Below, piece by piece: positions 10,966 to 25,844 of a stretch of 64,000 bases of DNA. Source of the stretch: Gorsachius magnificus. Its lineage: Eukaryota; Chordata; Aves; Pelecaniformes; Ardeidae. The notes beneath the pieces were generated by a model that saw only the letters and a list, made by a program, of their open reading frames with translations, had not been told where the DNA came from and made no database searches. Made by a program: the position numbers and the translations under genes. Location: the NCBI GenBank assembly GCA_034008185.1, contig CM067081.1, positions 154,286,258 through 154,350,257 on the forward strand. Reading direction: 5' to 3'. Numbering within the stretch: the stretch's first letter is position 1; every line of letters starts with the position of its first letter.

Positions 10966-13841
10966 GCAAGCTGAAAGCAAGATTTACGTTTTCTGGTAGA
11001 ACATTGCTCACTTCTTAATGGACATACGTAAACTGAATGGATTTGATTCTATATTTCATAAAAATTTCCTTCTGAAATGCCTTAGTTTATTAATTGCTTG
11101 AATTGCTTGAATGTTCAGCTTTATTTTTTCATGCTGTAGGTGCTGTACAAAATTAAAATTTTTTTGTTTGTTTTTGAAAAATGTTAGAAATCAACCTTGT
11201 AGTTGACCCAAAGGGCCTTGACTGGCTTGAAGATCTGTGTACCTGTTGATGGCATGCTGCTGTAGGTCTCTGTAGATAGGCCAAATCTTTCTTTTGGCTA
11301 GAAATACTTGCCATAGGTCATCTTTGCTGTTGTAAAACTTTCAGTTTAACTGCATGGGGTAATCCTGTGTTTTGACTTGGTGCTGTTGGCTATGTAAGGT
11401 CTATGGGTACTGGTCATCAGCTGAAAACAACATCTCACCAAAGTACTTAATCTTTGTGAAAATGAGATTTTATTTGAGCTATTCTATTTTTTCTTCTGTA
11501 TAATAAGAATTTTTTTTTAAAAAGAGAAAAACGTATTTAAAGTCTACTGATGCATTTCTAGTTCCATTATGTTTTATTATGGGATCTTCTGCTATAACAT
11601 TGAATAATAGTATAATACTTCAGAGCTTTTGTCTCCGTAAAAAATAGAGAGCCTTTCATGCAGAATTTAATGGTATAGAACCCAAAGCCAGCAGCAGCTC
11701 CCAGCTTTCCATGCTCATTGTTTATTCTCTTAAGATAAATCGTTTGATTTTGAGTTTGCTTTAGAGGCAGATTAAGCTGCCAGTGTAAACATTGTAGGAT
11801 TGAGTATTTTGAAAGATGTGTGTAATTTTGTGAAGGAACTAAGCCCGCAAGTATCCGGAAGCAATGTAATGTTGCATGTGTTCAAATAATATTTTGCAAT
11901 GTTCATGAGAAAAGGAAGTAAGTATTTAGAAAAGTATTGGTGAAATGGTAACAGTTTATGATTCTTAATTTTTGTTTACTGAAAACAATTCTTGACACAT
12001 GGAGCTTTTATTGGAATTTACATAAAAAGTTGATCCCAGAAGTAGGAGAGAGGCACTTGTGTTACTGTACAGCCAAAAAATGCCATTATTTATAATTGGG
12101 TAACCTTTCCATTTACTTTTGACAGTAGAATTGGGCTAGAGTGAAAATGTTTTGGTTTTAAGTCTCCAAGTTTGGTGTCTATTCGTGAAACACTAGACAT
12201 CTTCTGTTTTTAAAAGAAATAGTAAGTAGTTCTCAGTTTCCTGCAACTTACACCCGTTTATTAAAAATGGAACCCATAAAATGTAGAATTTGAAATTGTG
12301 ATGTTCAGTACCGTTCTTTGAAATGCTTTTTCTTTCTTGGTCAAATTATCATTCTCTTTGTTAACACTGTGGGGATGACGACACAAACTTTGAACATAGG
12401 GTCCATGCTGGGGGATGCTAAACCTTCATAAAAAGGGAGGGGACAACCATTGTTTACTTGACAAAACCAGCCTGGGTTAGGTCAACCTGCACATACAACC
12501 CAGAGAAATAAATTCATAGTAAAATGAAGTATTTGTGGCAGCACTACTGAGTGCTGATTATTTTTTCTCCCAACTTTAATAGTTTTTTTTCCACATGTAG
12601 AACCTGCAGACCTTTTGGTCAGTTCAGTTCTCCTAAAGCTTCGATTAGCAGCACATTATGCACAGAAAACTTGAGGAAAGCAAATTAAAAAAAAAACCAA
12701 AAAACATCTTTCCCTAACATAAATATCCTTTGTGGCATTGAAAATTTATGCAGCTTGGCATAGGTCTTGGTCTTGCCGGAGAGCTAAGTAGAAATTTCTG
12801 TTCCCTACTGCTTAGATGTTAGGTTTGTCAGATCTTTGTTTCTTCTTGACTATAAAGGTCTAACACGACCTTGGTTAACACTGACATGCTTATGTAGCAT
12901 GAAACACATATTCCTTAACTGATCCAGATTTTTGAAGATACTCCGTACTAATACATATGCTGAAGAAATAATTCTGATACTTGGATACAGATCAAAATGT
13001 TCTTGTTATGAAGACAAACAAAGTTGATGGAAACAACCTTTAAACAAAAATATATGCTAATTACATATTTGTATTATAGAGCTTGGCAATAATGTTTAAC
13101 TTGGCTACATTTATTAAAAACTTAATGGGCAAATATAATGTTACTGATTTTTTTGTTTGTTTAAGAAATGTGGTCAGTGTGTAATCAGGTTTTACATAAA
13201 CTTGGTAGAAAACCAAATTAATCTCGTACAGATGTTAAAAAATTGTTTCAAAGGATCACCTTTATATGTTTATGGATGACTTTATAACAGGGCAAACTTA
13301 GTTTAAGTGAAATAAAGTTTTTTGTACTATCTGGTATGAAAGGATAGTGCCAGAGGCGAAGGATGGTGAGCAGTGAGCTAGGTGAGTTGTCAGGTACAGA
13401 TGGTAAAAAGCAGATTTCAGCTTTCTCTTAATTATTGCATTAAATGTATTTAGCTGTCATTCCAACAGAATGATAAATTTAGCTGTAGCCCAGAATTTGG
13501 TAATGCAGCTGACATTGTTAAAGATTGCTGTCTTCTTTAAAGTAGTTTTGAATGAAACTATTTTGTGCAGGTGCTTTGAAACTGACTTATGATTTCTTTT
13601 ATCCACTTATCCATTTAATCTATTAAAAAATTAGTTGTTGGTTCAGAAGGTTTAACGTAATGAATTGAAAGCCATTTCTTCTTTGTGTCCTACTGAAAAA
13701 TTTGACCAGACCATTTTATTCATATTCATGGGAAATTTGAATTAGTTTAGGATGCGTTTTGTTTCATATTCATTCTGAATTTAGGTTTCTGTTTTTGTCT
13801 GAGGCCACTACATCTTTAAAACAGCTGTTCTTCCTTCACAG

Positions 13842-14105
13842 GCCTATGAAGAGTACACCAGCAAACTAGATGCTCTACAGCAGAGAGAACAGCAGTTATT
13901 GGAATCCATGGGGAACGGAACGGATTTCTCTGTCTCCAGTTCGGCTTCCACAGACACAGTTGCATCATCGTCCTCCTCTAGCCTCTCTGTAGCACCTTCA
14001 TCCCTTTCGGTTTATCAAAACCCTGCTGATATGTCACGGAATAACCCTAAGTCTCCCCAGAAGCCTATTGTTAGAGTCTTCCTGCCCAACAAGCAAAGGA
14101 CTGTG
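13842..14105 (+). CDS. BRAF: BRAF exon 3 (human residues 81-168)
   Basis: 264 nt, phase 0 at both ends, acceptor TTCCTTCACAG, donor GTGAGT. It encodes [20 protein letters not shown], a serine-rich linker containing the run SSSSSSLSV, and then [18 protein letters not shown], the first beta strand of the Ras-binding domain. The linker differs from human at several positions (for example TDTVAS and [15 protein letters not shown]). The flanking blocks are identical, the usual pattern for this exon among vertebrates. The reading frame runs through the donor to a stop shortly after, so retention of intron 3 would truncate the protein. Confidence 0.98.
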
Positions 14106-17100
14106 GTGAGTTAGTTTCTATTCACATACTTGTAACCTCAGTATTTCCTGTATCTCCCTCTCTCTGTATGCAGAAGTTAATTTAGGAGCTGAAAAAATAC
14201 CTGTGTGGAGGTCAGAGAGGTGGCACGATCACTGTTTGTGCTCTGCTGTGCTCGGTTGTTTTGATATGTTGAATGTTTTCTACAGGGTTAACACAAAGAT
14301 GTCCATTACAGCAATAATATAGAATACAGAACTTTCAGGAGTCTTACAACAATGAAGATACCTCAAGAAATACTTTTCTCAAATCAGCTTTCTTGGATAA
14401 ATAATAATCTACCATTTTACAATGGTTGGGGGGGGCAGGAAGCTCTCTTTCCTGTATGATACAAAATTACTGACTAGTTTAACAGGGCAAAATTGGGGAA
14501 AGTAAGTGTTTTCCATGTTGTGAAAGTTGCGAGTAGCAGTGAATGCTTTAGAGCAAGGACCAATCTCCTGCAGCTAAGGAAGGCTGTGCAGAATCACCCC
14601 TTTTTGTTGGGTTGGTTTTTATTTTTTTTCTTTTCCTCCTCAGTCACTGTGGTGAGTGTTTTGTGTTGGGACCCTGATGCTATCAGGCCCTGTGTAGAGA
14701 ACTGGCTAAGGGAGGGATCTAGTTGCTATTAGGAGGGGCAAGAAGCGGTGCCTGCAAAGTAGTGTTTTTCAGTTTTGACAATGTTACAGTGATTCCTGGA
14801 GTCATGGAAGAAGAGTTGACTTTCTGCTGGTTATTTAATTGCCCGTTATAGGTGGTATTTTTGTGTCAGTTAAGAGCTGCCAACCAAAGAACTTTGATAT
14901 GTACTTTAGAATAATACACTACAAACTGTGACACACGAAATTACTGACAAGCCATAGTCTAGGCTCTGTTTTGCAAGCAGGTGCATACTCCTCACTTAGA
15001 AGGGGAGCCGTGGTTCCAGAGAAAAGTAGGAAATAAATGGATAGCACAGCCGGTGTCCACGTGAAACCAGTGCTTTTCGTAGCAGTCGGTCAGGTTCTGG
15101 CTGTCACTGGACTGTGACTGCCTGTGGAAATTGAGTTGCTGGCAAAGAGAAGAAAACCTAAACTAAGTAGCAGTGGGCATTGGGAACATGTCATCTCCCT
15201 TCTCCTGCTGCTTTCCTTCCATCCCTCCCTCCCCCTGCCCCACTGAACAAAAGGGATCAGAAGACTTACTGTGGGAACGACAGAGTAAAGGGCAGTTGTT
15301 TTCACCTGATTTTTTTTTTTTAAAATATTGTTAAAGATATCACTAAAGATTGAAAGTAGGGTTTGGTTTTTAACCTAGAGGATGGGAGTTTAATGCAAAC
15401 TGACCACTGTGCAGATGTACCGTGCTAAGCAAGGTGATTGTGTTGTCTGCCTGTGAGGCATGGCTAGGCACGTAGAACTACCCGCAGTGTGAAATTTGGA
15501 AAGACTCTGGTTTCTTCTTCGTGTCTGCTGGCCATTGTAGCCTCAGCCCCTCTGACGGGGCTGTCCCACAAATTGGTTTTGTTTCTTTCCTGCACCGGGT
15601 CACAGTTTATCGCTTCCTGCGTTGTTCTGTGCATTTCCTTTTCTCTCTCTCCTATGTGTTATCTCATCCTCTTCTCTAAGCCATATATAGTTTATTTCTA
15701 CTCTTACTCTTTTCTCCTCATCTGCAACATTGCTCTTCTGCTCCTTTCCCTCTCCTCTTTTTTACCTCCTTCTCAATCCTTTTATCAGAGGTGTGATAAG
15801 GCTTTTCTCAAGTCTGAGCTCTGTTTTGCTTTTGAAGAGATTGTTTTATATAAAGAATAGCTTATAATTATGAAATATATGACATCAAACTTGTAGGCAA
15901 GAATGAATTTTTTTTTTATGTTCACATGTGTGTATTTCACCAAGTTCAAGTTATTTCTGAATATGCAAATCTGATTACAAGTTAGAAAAAAGAGGCAACT
16001 GAATGTCAGTGTGAACTGGGTGATACAATTTTGGGCCAGTACGGAAGTGTCTTGCCTAATCCGAGACATGGTTTTGTGCATGTTGTTGGGCCATTCTAAT
16101 GGAAGTAAAACAGCTTATATTCAACCAATGCATCTTTCAGTTCTTAAGTAACAGTAAACAGATCGGCTTGGTTTGCTCAAAAATACGTCTGAGACTGTGC
16201 TTTCCAGGACTAGTGTTGCTTCTCCCTTTTATCCCTAAACTTTCAGGTTTTTGGTGAATGTTGTGATTTTGTGGTATCAGTCACGTTCATTAGGAGCTTG
16301 CAGGTTTAACCAGAGAGATTGAAGTTCAAGAGCGCCAGCTTGCCTGTTGCCATGTCTTGACTAAGAGGTAACTTTCTAGCTTGAGGACGTGCTGTCATTT
16401 GATGAGGGAATTGTAGCACTTAGCAGCAGTGCTCAGTGACTGGTGGCAGGGCAATAGGAGTCCTTTCCAGCGCTGAATCTACTAGGTGCTCTTTCCTGGC
16501 TACAGGAGGCCAGCGTGGTTTCAGCTGGGTGTAGTCAGGGAGAGGCTCTTGCTCCTGTCTCCAGCTCTCTACTGGAGTCTAAACACCATTTGCCTTACCA
16601 GTCTAGCCCTGCAGCTTGTTTCCAGCTTGCTAAATATGGGTTGCTAGGAGCAGAGCTTCAGGAAAATCTGTAGTCTTGTGCTGTGGTAATTAAAAAAAAA
16701 AAAAAAAGTACCGATAAAAGAGTAGTAGGAGACAGGCTAGTGGGACAGGGTGGGGGTGCAAGTCCCTTTAGTCTCAAATCTGGTATAAGTGTGTCTGTAC
16801 GTGCACTTCCATAAAGGAACAGACAGATCCCTGCTACACATATGGGGTCACTGGCTGGAAAGTTGACAGGATTCAGCTTCATATGCTGTATAGTAAGGTG
16901 GAAGTTTGCTCCAGTTCTGCTAGGAGACACCCATTTTCAGTTGAAACTGTTGTTCTAAATAAGCAAACAGAAATATATACTTGGATCTGGTCAGCAGATA
17001 CTGCAAATTAATGGTTCAGCTTTGGCTCAGGGAGAGAGCTGACTTCTTTTTACTTCAGTTTTACATGTTGCTTGGATCTAGTTATGCTATTAAATTGAAC

Positions 17101-20100
17101 TTTTTTTTTAATAGACTTAGTATTTAATAGACCATTATCTCTGTTGTAGAGCTGGCAAATGGTGCTTATAGGAACTCCGAGCGTTGGGGTTATTGGCCTT
17201 GGAGATGAAGTTCATTTCTCTGAAACTCGAAACAGTGCTCATGTTATTGAGAAAGTCAGGAATTTCTTGTATGGCGACTCTTAATGTAGTTACTCTGTTT
17301 TCAGTACTTATTGATCCTACACCCATAGTCTGTTGAAAACTAAGCGAATTCTAGAAGCAAACCTAATTCAGAAGGAATTGTGGCTTACAGTGCAGTTTTA
17401 ACTGCAAGTAGTCAGATGATAGGCTACCACCCAGCAGTTTTCAGTGAATACAGAGATTACTTGCTGTAATATGCTTCCTTCGGTCTCTTAATGGGTAGAG
17501 CAGTGTTGCACATGTCTTAGTCTTCCTTCATAACCTCTGGCTTTAAAAACAGACCTGTCATGTCTCACTTGTGCCCATTAACGGAGCCATCTGCTTATGT
17601 AGCCATGATGGTAGTTCAGGGTTTTCAAGTATACAGGGATAGCTTCAGATGTGATGGGTTGAAGCAGGAAGGAGACGCCTTGTGAAAATACATGGTACCT
17701 GCTGTTAGGGCCTCCCTCTGTCCAAGTCCCCATTCCATATGGCTGTTAAAGTAAGGATAAAATGTGTCCTACAACCAAGCGTGCAGCTGGGAGAGGAGAA
17801 GTGCTCTTAAAGTTGCAATGTTGCAACAAGCTTCCTTCCACCCCAACCTTAACTGCTTTCAGTTAATATCTGCTTCTGAAAGAAATCTTTTTTAATATCA
17901 CAATAATATTTTCAGCCTCTACTTCCAACCACAGACCCACTTCAGGAGGTGAGAAATCTTGGCAGATACTAGGGAGTCTTTGCTTACTTTTGTCTGGGAA
18001 TGCAACGACGGTTCTTAAACTGACATAATTTGAAGCGACTGGAATTAAATTGGTAATGGAGAACAAACCTCCTCATTTATCTTTGATCGTATTCTGAAGG
18101 GGTCCCAAGTACTACAACAGCCTTCTGCTACTTGTTTAGAGCTGTTAAAAATGCAGGAAATGGCGGCAGAGGGGGAGATGCTTACGTTTTTGACTAGCAA
18201 CTGCCTTGTTACTTGAGAGTTGTCTACATTTTTTGTTTATTAGTAGTGTTGTTTGTGTGTAGGATCAGGCAAATACATCTGTTTGAGGTGGCTCCAATTA
18301 GAAATACAATGTGACGGAACTGATGGAGTACAAAGAAATAAGACCACGCTGATCAGTGTAAGTGATATTGGTGCATAGGTAGTGTAGCTAATGTCAGATT
18401 TCTTTGCACATGTCATGATAAAGCAGAGTGTTGGATAGAAAGTTTTTCCTAATGTAGGAAAAGGTGTGAAGGTGCTTCCTTGAAAGCCTAGCCTAGTAAG
18501 TGGTGGAGCCTGCTGATGATGATCAATTAGCAGTTGAAGTCAGCATCTTGATTCAGCCCATGACACAGCAGGGTCAGAATGTAACTTCTTTTTGAAAGCA
18601 AAACCAAGTTTATCCCCATAATGCAGAGAGGTAAATGTCTGAGATACATATGCTTCCTGTTTCCTCAGTGGCATGGTTCAACTGGCAAGTTAAATGTCCT
18701 TTGGAGAAGGGTTCTGCATAGATGTGACCAGGATAAGTCTGCGTGGTTTTTTTTTTCATTTTGTTTTGTTCTAGGCCAGAGAAGGATGTTGAAATGATGC
18801 AAGTGCAAGGTGGGAAAGGTCTACCTGAGATTGTCAGTTATTTTGCAAAGCAAATCGACGAGGCTTATCCAAACTGTGGGTGGGGAGAATGTAGGGAAAA
18901 AATAATTTAAAGCTTGTTTGGGTTAGGGATCTAAATGGCTGTGGGGTGGATAGTAACAAAACTGCTAATTAAGGGAGAGCTTTTGGATAGGAGTGGGACT
19001 CTTGACCTTGAGCTGGCTGCTAGAAGTTGGAGAGATTATGTTAGATGCTGAGACTTGGTGGATGGCAGTGTCAGCATAAAAGTGTAGGTTACATTTACCA
19101 GTGAGATTTCTGAGAACATGCGTGAAGCCACGAAAGAACACAGCCTTGTGGGATCCTTAGGTAATTGTGTTGTGGATTAGGATTTTTTTTTCCCAAATGA
19201 TATGATTATATGATTGAAGGTGTAAGCAGAGAGAGAAAAGAAACAGAAGACACTCATACACATGAAGGGAAGGAGAGACACAGCTGGTTGTTGGGGAGGG
19301 GTCGTAATTGAAGGAGAATGAGGATTAACAACTGATCCAGAGGTATGGGAAGAAGTCATCAAAGATCTCAGTAGGATAACTTCAGTTTAATGTAAGAGGC
19401 AGAAGACAGTGAAAAAGCTTAAAATTAACTGAAGAGGAGGAGTTCCAGGCAATGAACTTAAACAGCTTTCTACAAGTGTTAAGATTACAGGAATACGGTA
19501 TTTGCATATAGGACAAGATTTAAGCATTTTGGGGATTGCTTCTAGTTGTGTGATATTTTTATTTTTTTCCTTTGAGAGTTTGGCGGTGGGTGGTTTTTGA
19601 GCACCTGGGTAAAGTGTCTTTTGCATGTCTTTGGGACTGCCAATTTTAAATTGGTAGGCTTGGGATAAGGAAAAAAGTTCCAATTCCCAGTTGCAAGGAC
19701 TGTTGCAATTTTTGCCTTCCTCTGTACAAGTTGACAACACAGTTAAAATTATTTAGGAATTTCACCTGTTAGATTGCTTGGTTACTGTAGACCTCAAGAC
19801 ATTAGTAAGACTTCAGGCAGGTTTTATGTGGCACATCAGTTGTGACCGGTCCCCCTGCAGGAAAGTGTTCTAAGACTTTGGATGGAATAAATATTTTGTG
19901 GACGTATCTGGAGTGTATCTCTGTCACAGTGAAAGAATACAAGAATGAGGCAGGCATGTATGATATTTTCCCTGAGTTGTCTTCCAAATTTGAGCTATTT
20001 GTCACTCAGGAATGTTATGAGTTTAAGTGTTTCATATGTGGTAACCTTCCATCCAGTCTCCATTAAAACCATGCTATGGATACTAGAAGTTTGTGTCTTG

Positions 20101-22253
20101 TGGTAAGGAATTCCACGGGCATGATTATATGTGGTGGGAGTAATCATATTCCGTGTTGGTCTTTAAATCTGCCACATGCTAGCTCTCTGTGGTTTATACT
20201 GGAGGAGATACAGGCTTCTGAGAAAAGCCATTTAATACCAGGCCTGGTACAACAACAAATGGTTACAACTAGTCATAACTTAGGAACAATATTAAGAGAT
20301 TTCTGATGTTGTAGTCTAGTAGGAAAGAAAAGAATGGAGTGGAGGGGCTTCTAACTCAAGTACTTTATGAAAAAGATCATGTGACTTGCTTATATTGGCA
20401 GCTCTTAATGATTCTGATTACCCAAGAAATCTCTTCCAGCCAAGTACTTCCAGTGTGGGAAGAAACAGTCTGAAAGCAAATGAGCAGCCCTGAATGCTGG
20501 TATGCTGGAGCATGGGAAGGTAGAAAAAGCTGGTGTTTAGGTGTAAGAAGTGATGAGCAGTTGAAAAGCATCGGGTGGTGATGGTTCTTGCTCTTAATCT
20601 GTGTGTAACCCGTCGCTGTCTGCCGCACACTGCTAGCTCCCAGAGGAAATGTTTGCTTCATGTCCTCTGACCGTCTTGGTGGAGTTGTCGTACGGGTGGT
20701 AAGGAGTCTCTGCTGCTCTGCTTTATGAGTGTATAGGGGGTCCTTACCCACAGCTCCGGTGCCTGCTCTTTTTCCGTGAGCATGAACAAAGAGTGGGTTT
20801 GCTAGTTTTGAATTTCATTTCTGTCCGTAGTGGTCTGAGTAGTGACAATGAAACTGGGAGGTGGTGGGGAAGAGTAACAGATGCTGTTCCTGCTTTGGGA
20901 AAGCTTAGCAGCCTCCAAGTATGTCAGTGCTCTGCAGATTCCGGATAAGATCAAATCATTATGCGCTTTCACCCACCGTGAGGTCTAAAAACTTCCTATG
21001 GCAGCTTTTAAACCAAAAGTAATACTTTGGTAAAAAAAAGTTTCCCTTTCTTCTGTGTTCAAATATAGAAGATTGTGTGGGGTTTGGTTGTTCATCGTTT
21101 TGCTTTTTTTTAAGTTTAAGAGTAATTAGAGGTTTGTTTAAACACTCAGCATAAATGTGGGCCAATAAGGTTCTTTTCCACTTTGTGTTGGTATGCTTCA
21201 TATAAGTGTCATAGGTATTGGAAAGTTCATGAAAGTTCTCAAAATGCAAATGTGAGAGTTTTTAAAAGGGAGAATTAGTTTCTCTTAAGTCTCAAAAATG
21301 CAAAACAGGACTGTGAATGCTGTGTATGGGGACGACTTACTTCAGGTTTCTTACTCTTGTCACACCTTCGTTAATTAGTACATCTGCCTTTTAATTAGAC
21401 AAGCAATCATGTGGTCTTCTCTGCAGTCATGAAGACTGGAAGAATCAGATATTTTTACCCTACCTAAATTCCTAGCATAAATTAATTCATCATGCATGCA
21501 CAACTGGGCTCCTTCAAATGCTCTGGTTTTTAAACCTGGTACTTGATGCATTTGTTTGACTTAAGATTTGCATCTTACTTTGTGGAGTTTATGCTGTGAG
21601 TTTGTGCCTCAAGCTTACAGAGTAGCAAGCACTGGGTTTCTGTAGTCATTCAAGCTGTCTTACCAGTTTCACCCGTCACGTACAAGGAAAATTTAGGGAA
21701 GGGATGTTCATGCAGCTGAATAAATTAGTTTCTTGCATTTAATTACACACCTGGTAGGTTTTTCTGATCAAAAGCAACTAAAAATTCTCATGTCATATCA
21801 AACATGCAGCAGAGATGGAGTCTATTTGTAGCCTATGCCAATGGATGCTTGCTGAATGTATCTGAATGTTTTGGAATTTTATGCATCATATGAACAGGCT
21901 GGTAGAATGACGTAAATGGTAGCTTACTTTCAAGTAAACTCTACTTGATACTTTTTTTTTTTTTAATACTTGGATTGTAAGGGAGAACTGTTGGCCTGCC
22001 TATCTTATTGCTGAAAGGCAAAATCAAGTTAGAGACTGAATTACCAGTTTTAATTGGGAAGAAATTTAACCATGAAAGACCTCTTTTTTAGGCTGTCAGT
22101 AAGCAAACAAAATGTTATTACATCGCAGGAATTGTACAATGAAACAGACTTCACAGCTACCATGAGTAAGTCCTTCATGTCTAGGAAAGCCTGAAGAATG
22201 TGGCTTTGGGAGGTGTTTAGTGAAGCAAGGTGAGCAGCAGTGCTGCAGCAGAC

Positions 22254-22776
22254 TGTACCAGGGTCTCACTTGAGTGGAGTTAATTTTCTTCACAGCATTC
22301 ATATAGTGCTGTGTTTTACACCGGTGACCAAAACAGTGCTGATAACCTGTGAGTGTTTTAGCTGTTGCTGAGCCATGCTTGCACAAGGCCAAGGCCTTCC
22401 CTGTTTCCCACCGCTTCTCCCAGCGAGTAGGGTGAGGGGGTGGCTCAGTGGGGACAGCTGACCCCAGCTGACCAAAGGGATATTCTGTGCCATATAACAT
22501 CATCCTCTGCAATAAAATGGAGGGGATTTTTTCCAAAGCTGCTGTTGCTCAGGGACTGGCTGGGCATCAGTGCTGGTGGTGAGTGATTGCTTCTGCATCA
22601 CTAAGAAATTATTTTCCCTTCTTTTTTTTTTCCTTCACTTAGTAAATTGTCTTTATCTCGACCTAGGACTCTTCTTGCTTTTGCCCTTCCAATTCTCTTC
22701 CCCAATCCCACTGCCAGAGAAGTGTGCAAGCAGCTGGGCGGTGCTCGGCTAACTGCTGGGGTTAACCCACCACGCA
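22254..22776 (+). mobile_element. ERV LTR copy 3 (diverged solo LTR)
   Basis: Same motif order as the two LTRs in intron 2: 'gttaattttcttc', 'atagtgctgtgttttaca', 'ggggacagctgaccccagct', 'gaccaaagggatattc', 'gggactggctgggcatcag', 'gtggtgagtgattg', a 'tgtctttatctcgacct' segment, 'ccaatcccactgcc', and the end 'ctgctggggttaaccc'. It spans about 523 bp with TG at 22254 and CA at 22776. Many substitutions separate it from the other two, so it is an older insertion or another subfamily. No clear target-site duplication and no retroviral genes are visible. The 146-codon - strand open frame at 22096-22536 largely lies in this LTR. Confidence 0.75.
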
Positions 22777-25700
22777 GGTTAAACTCAATGTTGGATAAAT
22801 TCAAAGTAGTATGTGTTGAAAGGAGAATAATTTAATCTACTTCAATTTTATTGACGCACAGTCTTAGATTGCAAAGTCAAACAATACTGAAAACTTGCCA
22901 TTATAAAATCGATGGCTTGTCATCTAGAATGCCTCATGCAACATTGATTGCTGCTTTTTAAGAGTATTCCTCAAGTAAGGAGAGCTTAGTGATTTCTTAC
23001 TTTAAGAAATGGAAGGTCTGTCTGTAGAAAGTAATGAATGATAGAGGAAAATATCATTTGGAGCGTGTTTACCCCATGATGTGCTAGGCAGGCACTCAAT
23101 GAAATGAAATGCAAGTCACAAATCTGAAAATTATCAAAAGAAATATTTTAATTCCATGTCTAGTAAGTAATACTTAAATTCATGGCTTCTTGTGTTAAGT
23201 GAAGTAACCAACCAAAGCTTTGTTATTTGTAGAGAATGTGTATGCTACCTGGTGATGAAAGTATTTGGGTTTGGTGTTTGGGGGTTTTTTAGAGTCAGTT
23301 GCAACAGTTTAGAGAGGGATGTGAGTTCTAGCCCTTCTGTGGTACAGTTTCTTGCCCCCTGCCTTTAAAGCATTAAGAGAGTGATTGTCTGAGACAGGGT
23401 ACTATGCAAGTGGAGTCTGGGCCTGACCTATTTAAACTATTTTGTAGCTTAAATCTCTAATGCATTTGGGGTTTGGTTTGGAGAGCAGCCAGCTGACTTT
23501 TTTGTCACTTGAACAGAAACCTCGAGGTCTTGGGGTTTGATTCCCATGTACAAGCTACAGATATTTTTCTAGATGAGCATTTCTCTCAAGTCTGAAATAT
23601 AAAGAGGTATTTCCTGAACTTTTTTTTTATTAGGGGGTCACCATCAGCCTTTACAGCTTCTGGCACTGGTATTCACCCTAACTAAAATTTTAACATGGTG
23701 ATCCCGCTGTCTACCACAACCTTACAAACGATCAGTACCCTTCCAAACACAGTTTGGGAGCTATCCCTCAAAAAACTTGAAAAATGATAGTGTGGAGGCT
23801 GCTGTTGACTAGGCACAGCAGGTTTGATCCAGTGTGGCCTTAGAGATGGTGTACTCTTGAGCAAATATTTCTGTATTGACATAAATCAGTCCATTGCGTT
23901 CTACAAATGAGTACCCCTTTAATTGCATTGGAGGTGCAAGTGGGTGCTGGTAACCAATGTCTTTGCAATTTAAATGGGATGCATTTGTTGGAATGGTAAT
24001 TGCTTTGTAAAATGAGTAAATTTTTGTTCAACTTCCCTTGGAAACAAGATTTAGTGCAATAGAATTGTCTCCCATTTGTCTTAGTAAGGTGCTCCATTAA
24101 GAATGTATATTCTTAAATGCTGCCTCCTCCTGGAAGTTGATTGGAACATCAAACCCTGAAATCCAGAACAGCTGTGTCTGAAAGCCGTGTTCTTCATGTT
24201 CTAAAGGATGTGATATTCAGTATCGTCTTATGTCCTCTTTGCCACAGGGGGGGTTAATTTTACCTGTTAGTGCTGTAAAAAGTAGCTGACTGTTTTGGTT
24301 AAACATTTGTCCTTCATGCCTAAGATGAGAAACTAAATGTGAATCTCCATGTTTGGATTTTTACCAGAAAACCTAACACGTGGGAAGGCAAAACTGATTA
24401 TTTGGCAAAAAAATAGCTTAGCTTATTTCTCCCAACACATTAAATTCTGTAAGCATGTCACTGGCATGTTTTAGTCATTTAGGTACTGGGGGGGGAGGAA
24501 GTACGGTCTTTCAAGGTGTATGTGCTGAGATAAGTAAATCAGTACTTTGAAGTGATATTTCAAAATCCCTACTACTTGGAATATTCTTGTTGTTGTACCC
24601 AGTACTCTGTTTAACTCTTCAGAATTTTTCTGAAACTGTAAGGTACGTTACACATAACACTCGGCTAAAGTGAGCTGAACAACAGTGTCAGGCTGAAATA
24701 AAAATGGAACCAGCTAACTAGTTTTGAGAAGTATAATGCAAGATATTCAGAGCTGTCCAGCCTCTCCACTTTCAGAGAATACCTTTACATTGATTCTGAA
24801 GTGCTTGTCAGTGTCTTCAGTCTCTTTATTGCCATAAAATACTGGAAACTGCACTGGTGTAAGGAAGCACTTTTAACTTACTGACACTATGCCAGTTTCT
24901 GCTCTGATGTTAGAAAAGTGATGTAAGAGTTATTTAGGGATGTAGCCCTGAATTTCTTACTGAATTGGGAATGACCTGATTTACAGAAATAAATGATTTA
25001 TTATGCATTGCTTAAATGCTTGTGGCTGCAGTATTAAATATATATCAGCAATGTTGTTATTAATACTTACTGTCCATAGAAATAGTTTACATGAGTCAAA
25101 GAAATAAGGAAATTAAGTGCTATAGTTCTCTTTAATCTCTTTAGGTAGTAAGACTCTGCTTTGAGAATTTTTGGAGGCACTGGAATAATTTGCATTTGTT
25201 TCCTTGAGTCTTCACATTTGCTAAGTGGAGCATGTGTTTTGGTGTCTTCCTGAATTGCTACTTGCTCAATTCAAGATGCACAAGTAAATTACTTTCTCTG
25301 GTACACTAGTAAGCTACGCACTGAACTTATTTTGAAGTCTGTATTGGCAGCTTCTGTACTATTCCTTAGTATTGTATAGCCCGTGCTCTTCACTTTTGAA
25401 AGTTGTTTGCTGAGTCAACCATTCAGATTGTTATAAAACCCTAAACCTTTTCTGATTTACAAATCCCAGGTATTTAAGTAACTTAAAAAGAAACCGCTTA
25501 GCAATTAGACTTTGGAAACATATCCCCTAATTGAGTAGCATGAATTTCTAGGTGGTAACTGTTGTGAAACATAGATTCTTGTAGTTACAAAGTAGAAGGA
25601 TCAAAAGATAATGTATGGATGTGGACAAAATGGGTTTGATGTAATATTATGCACTGTTTGTTTCAGTAAAATGCAAGCTTGGTTCAACTTACTCGATTAC

Positions 25701-25844
25701 AGTGATAAGGGTGCATATATTGGAGTAGATGAGAAATTTTCTCATGGGGAACCGATTTTGTCAAAAAATGCTGATGTAATTCAGTTAAAATGCTCCATGG
25801 GAATCCTGTCAAAACTCTTGATGGAATCGATAAACCCACTTTGG

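Noticed and set aside
15489..15860. 123-codon + strand frame rich in hydrophobic residues, like a membrane protein
   Set aside because: It comes from a pyrimidine-rich part of intron 3. Leucine, serine and cysteine dominate by composition; there are no splice or promoter signals and no recognisable family.
20377..20751. 124-codon - strand frame in intron 3
   Set aside because: No domain signature, no flanking splice or promoter signals, and a competing frame on the same strand.
22096..22536. 146-codon open frame on the - strand
   Set aside because: It lies mostly within the diverged LTR at 22254-22776 and has no domain signature; it is a chance frame in a repeat.
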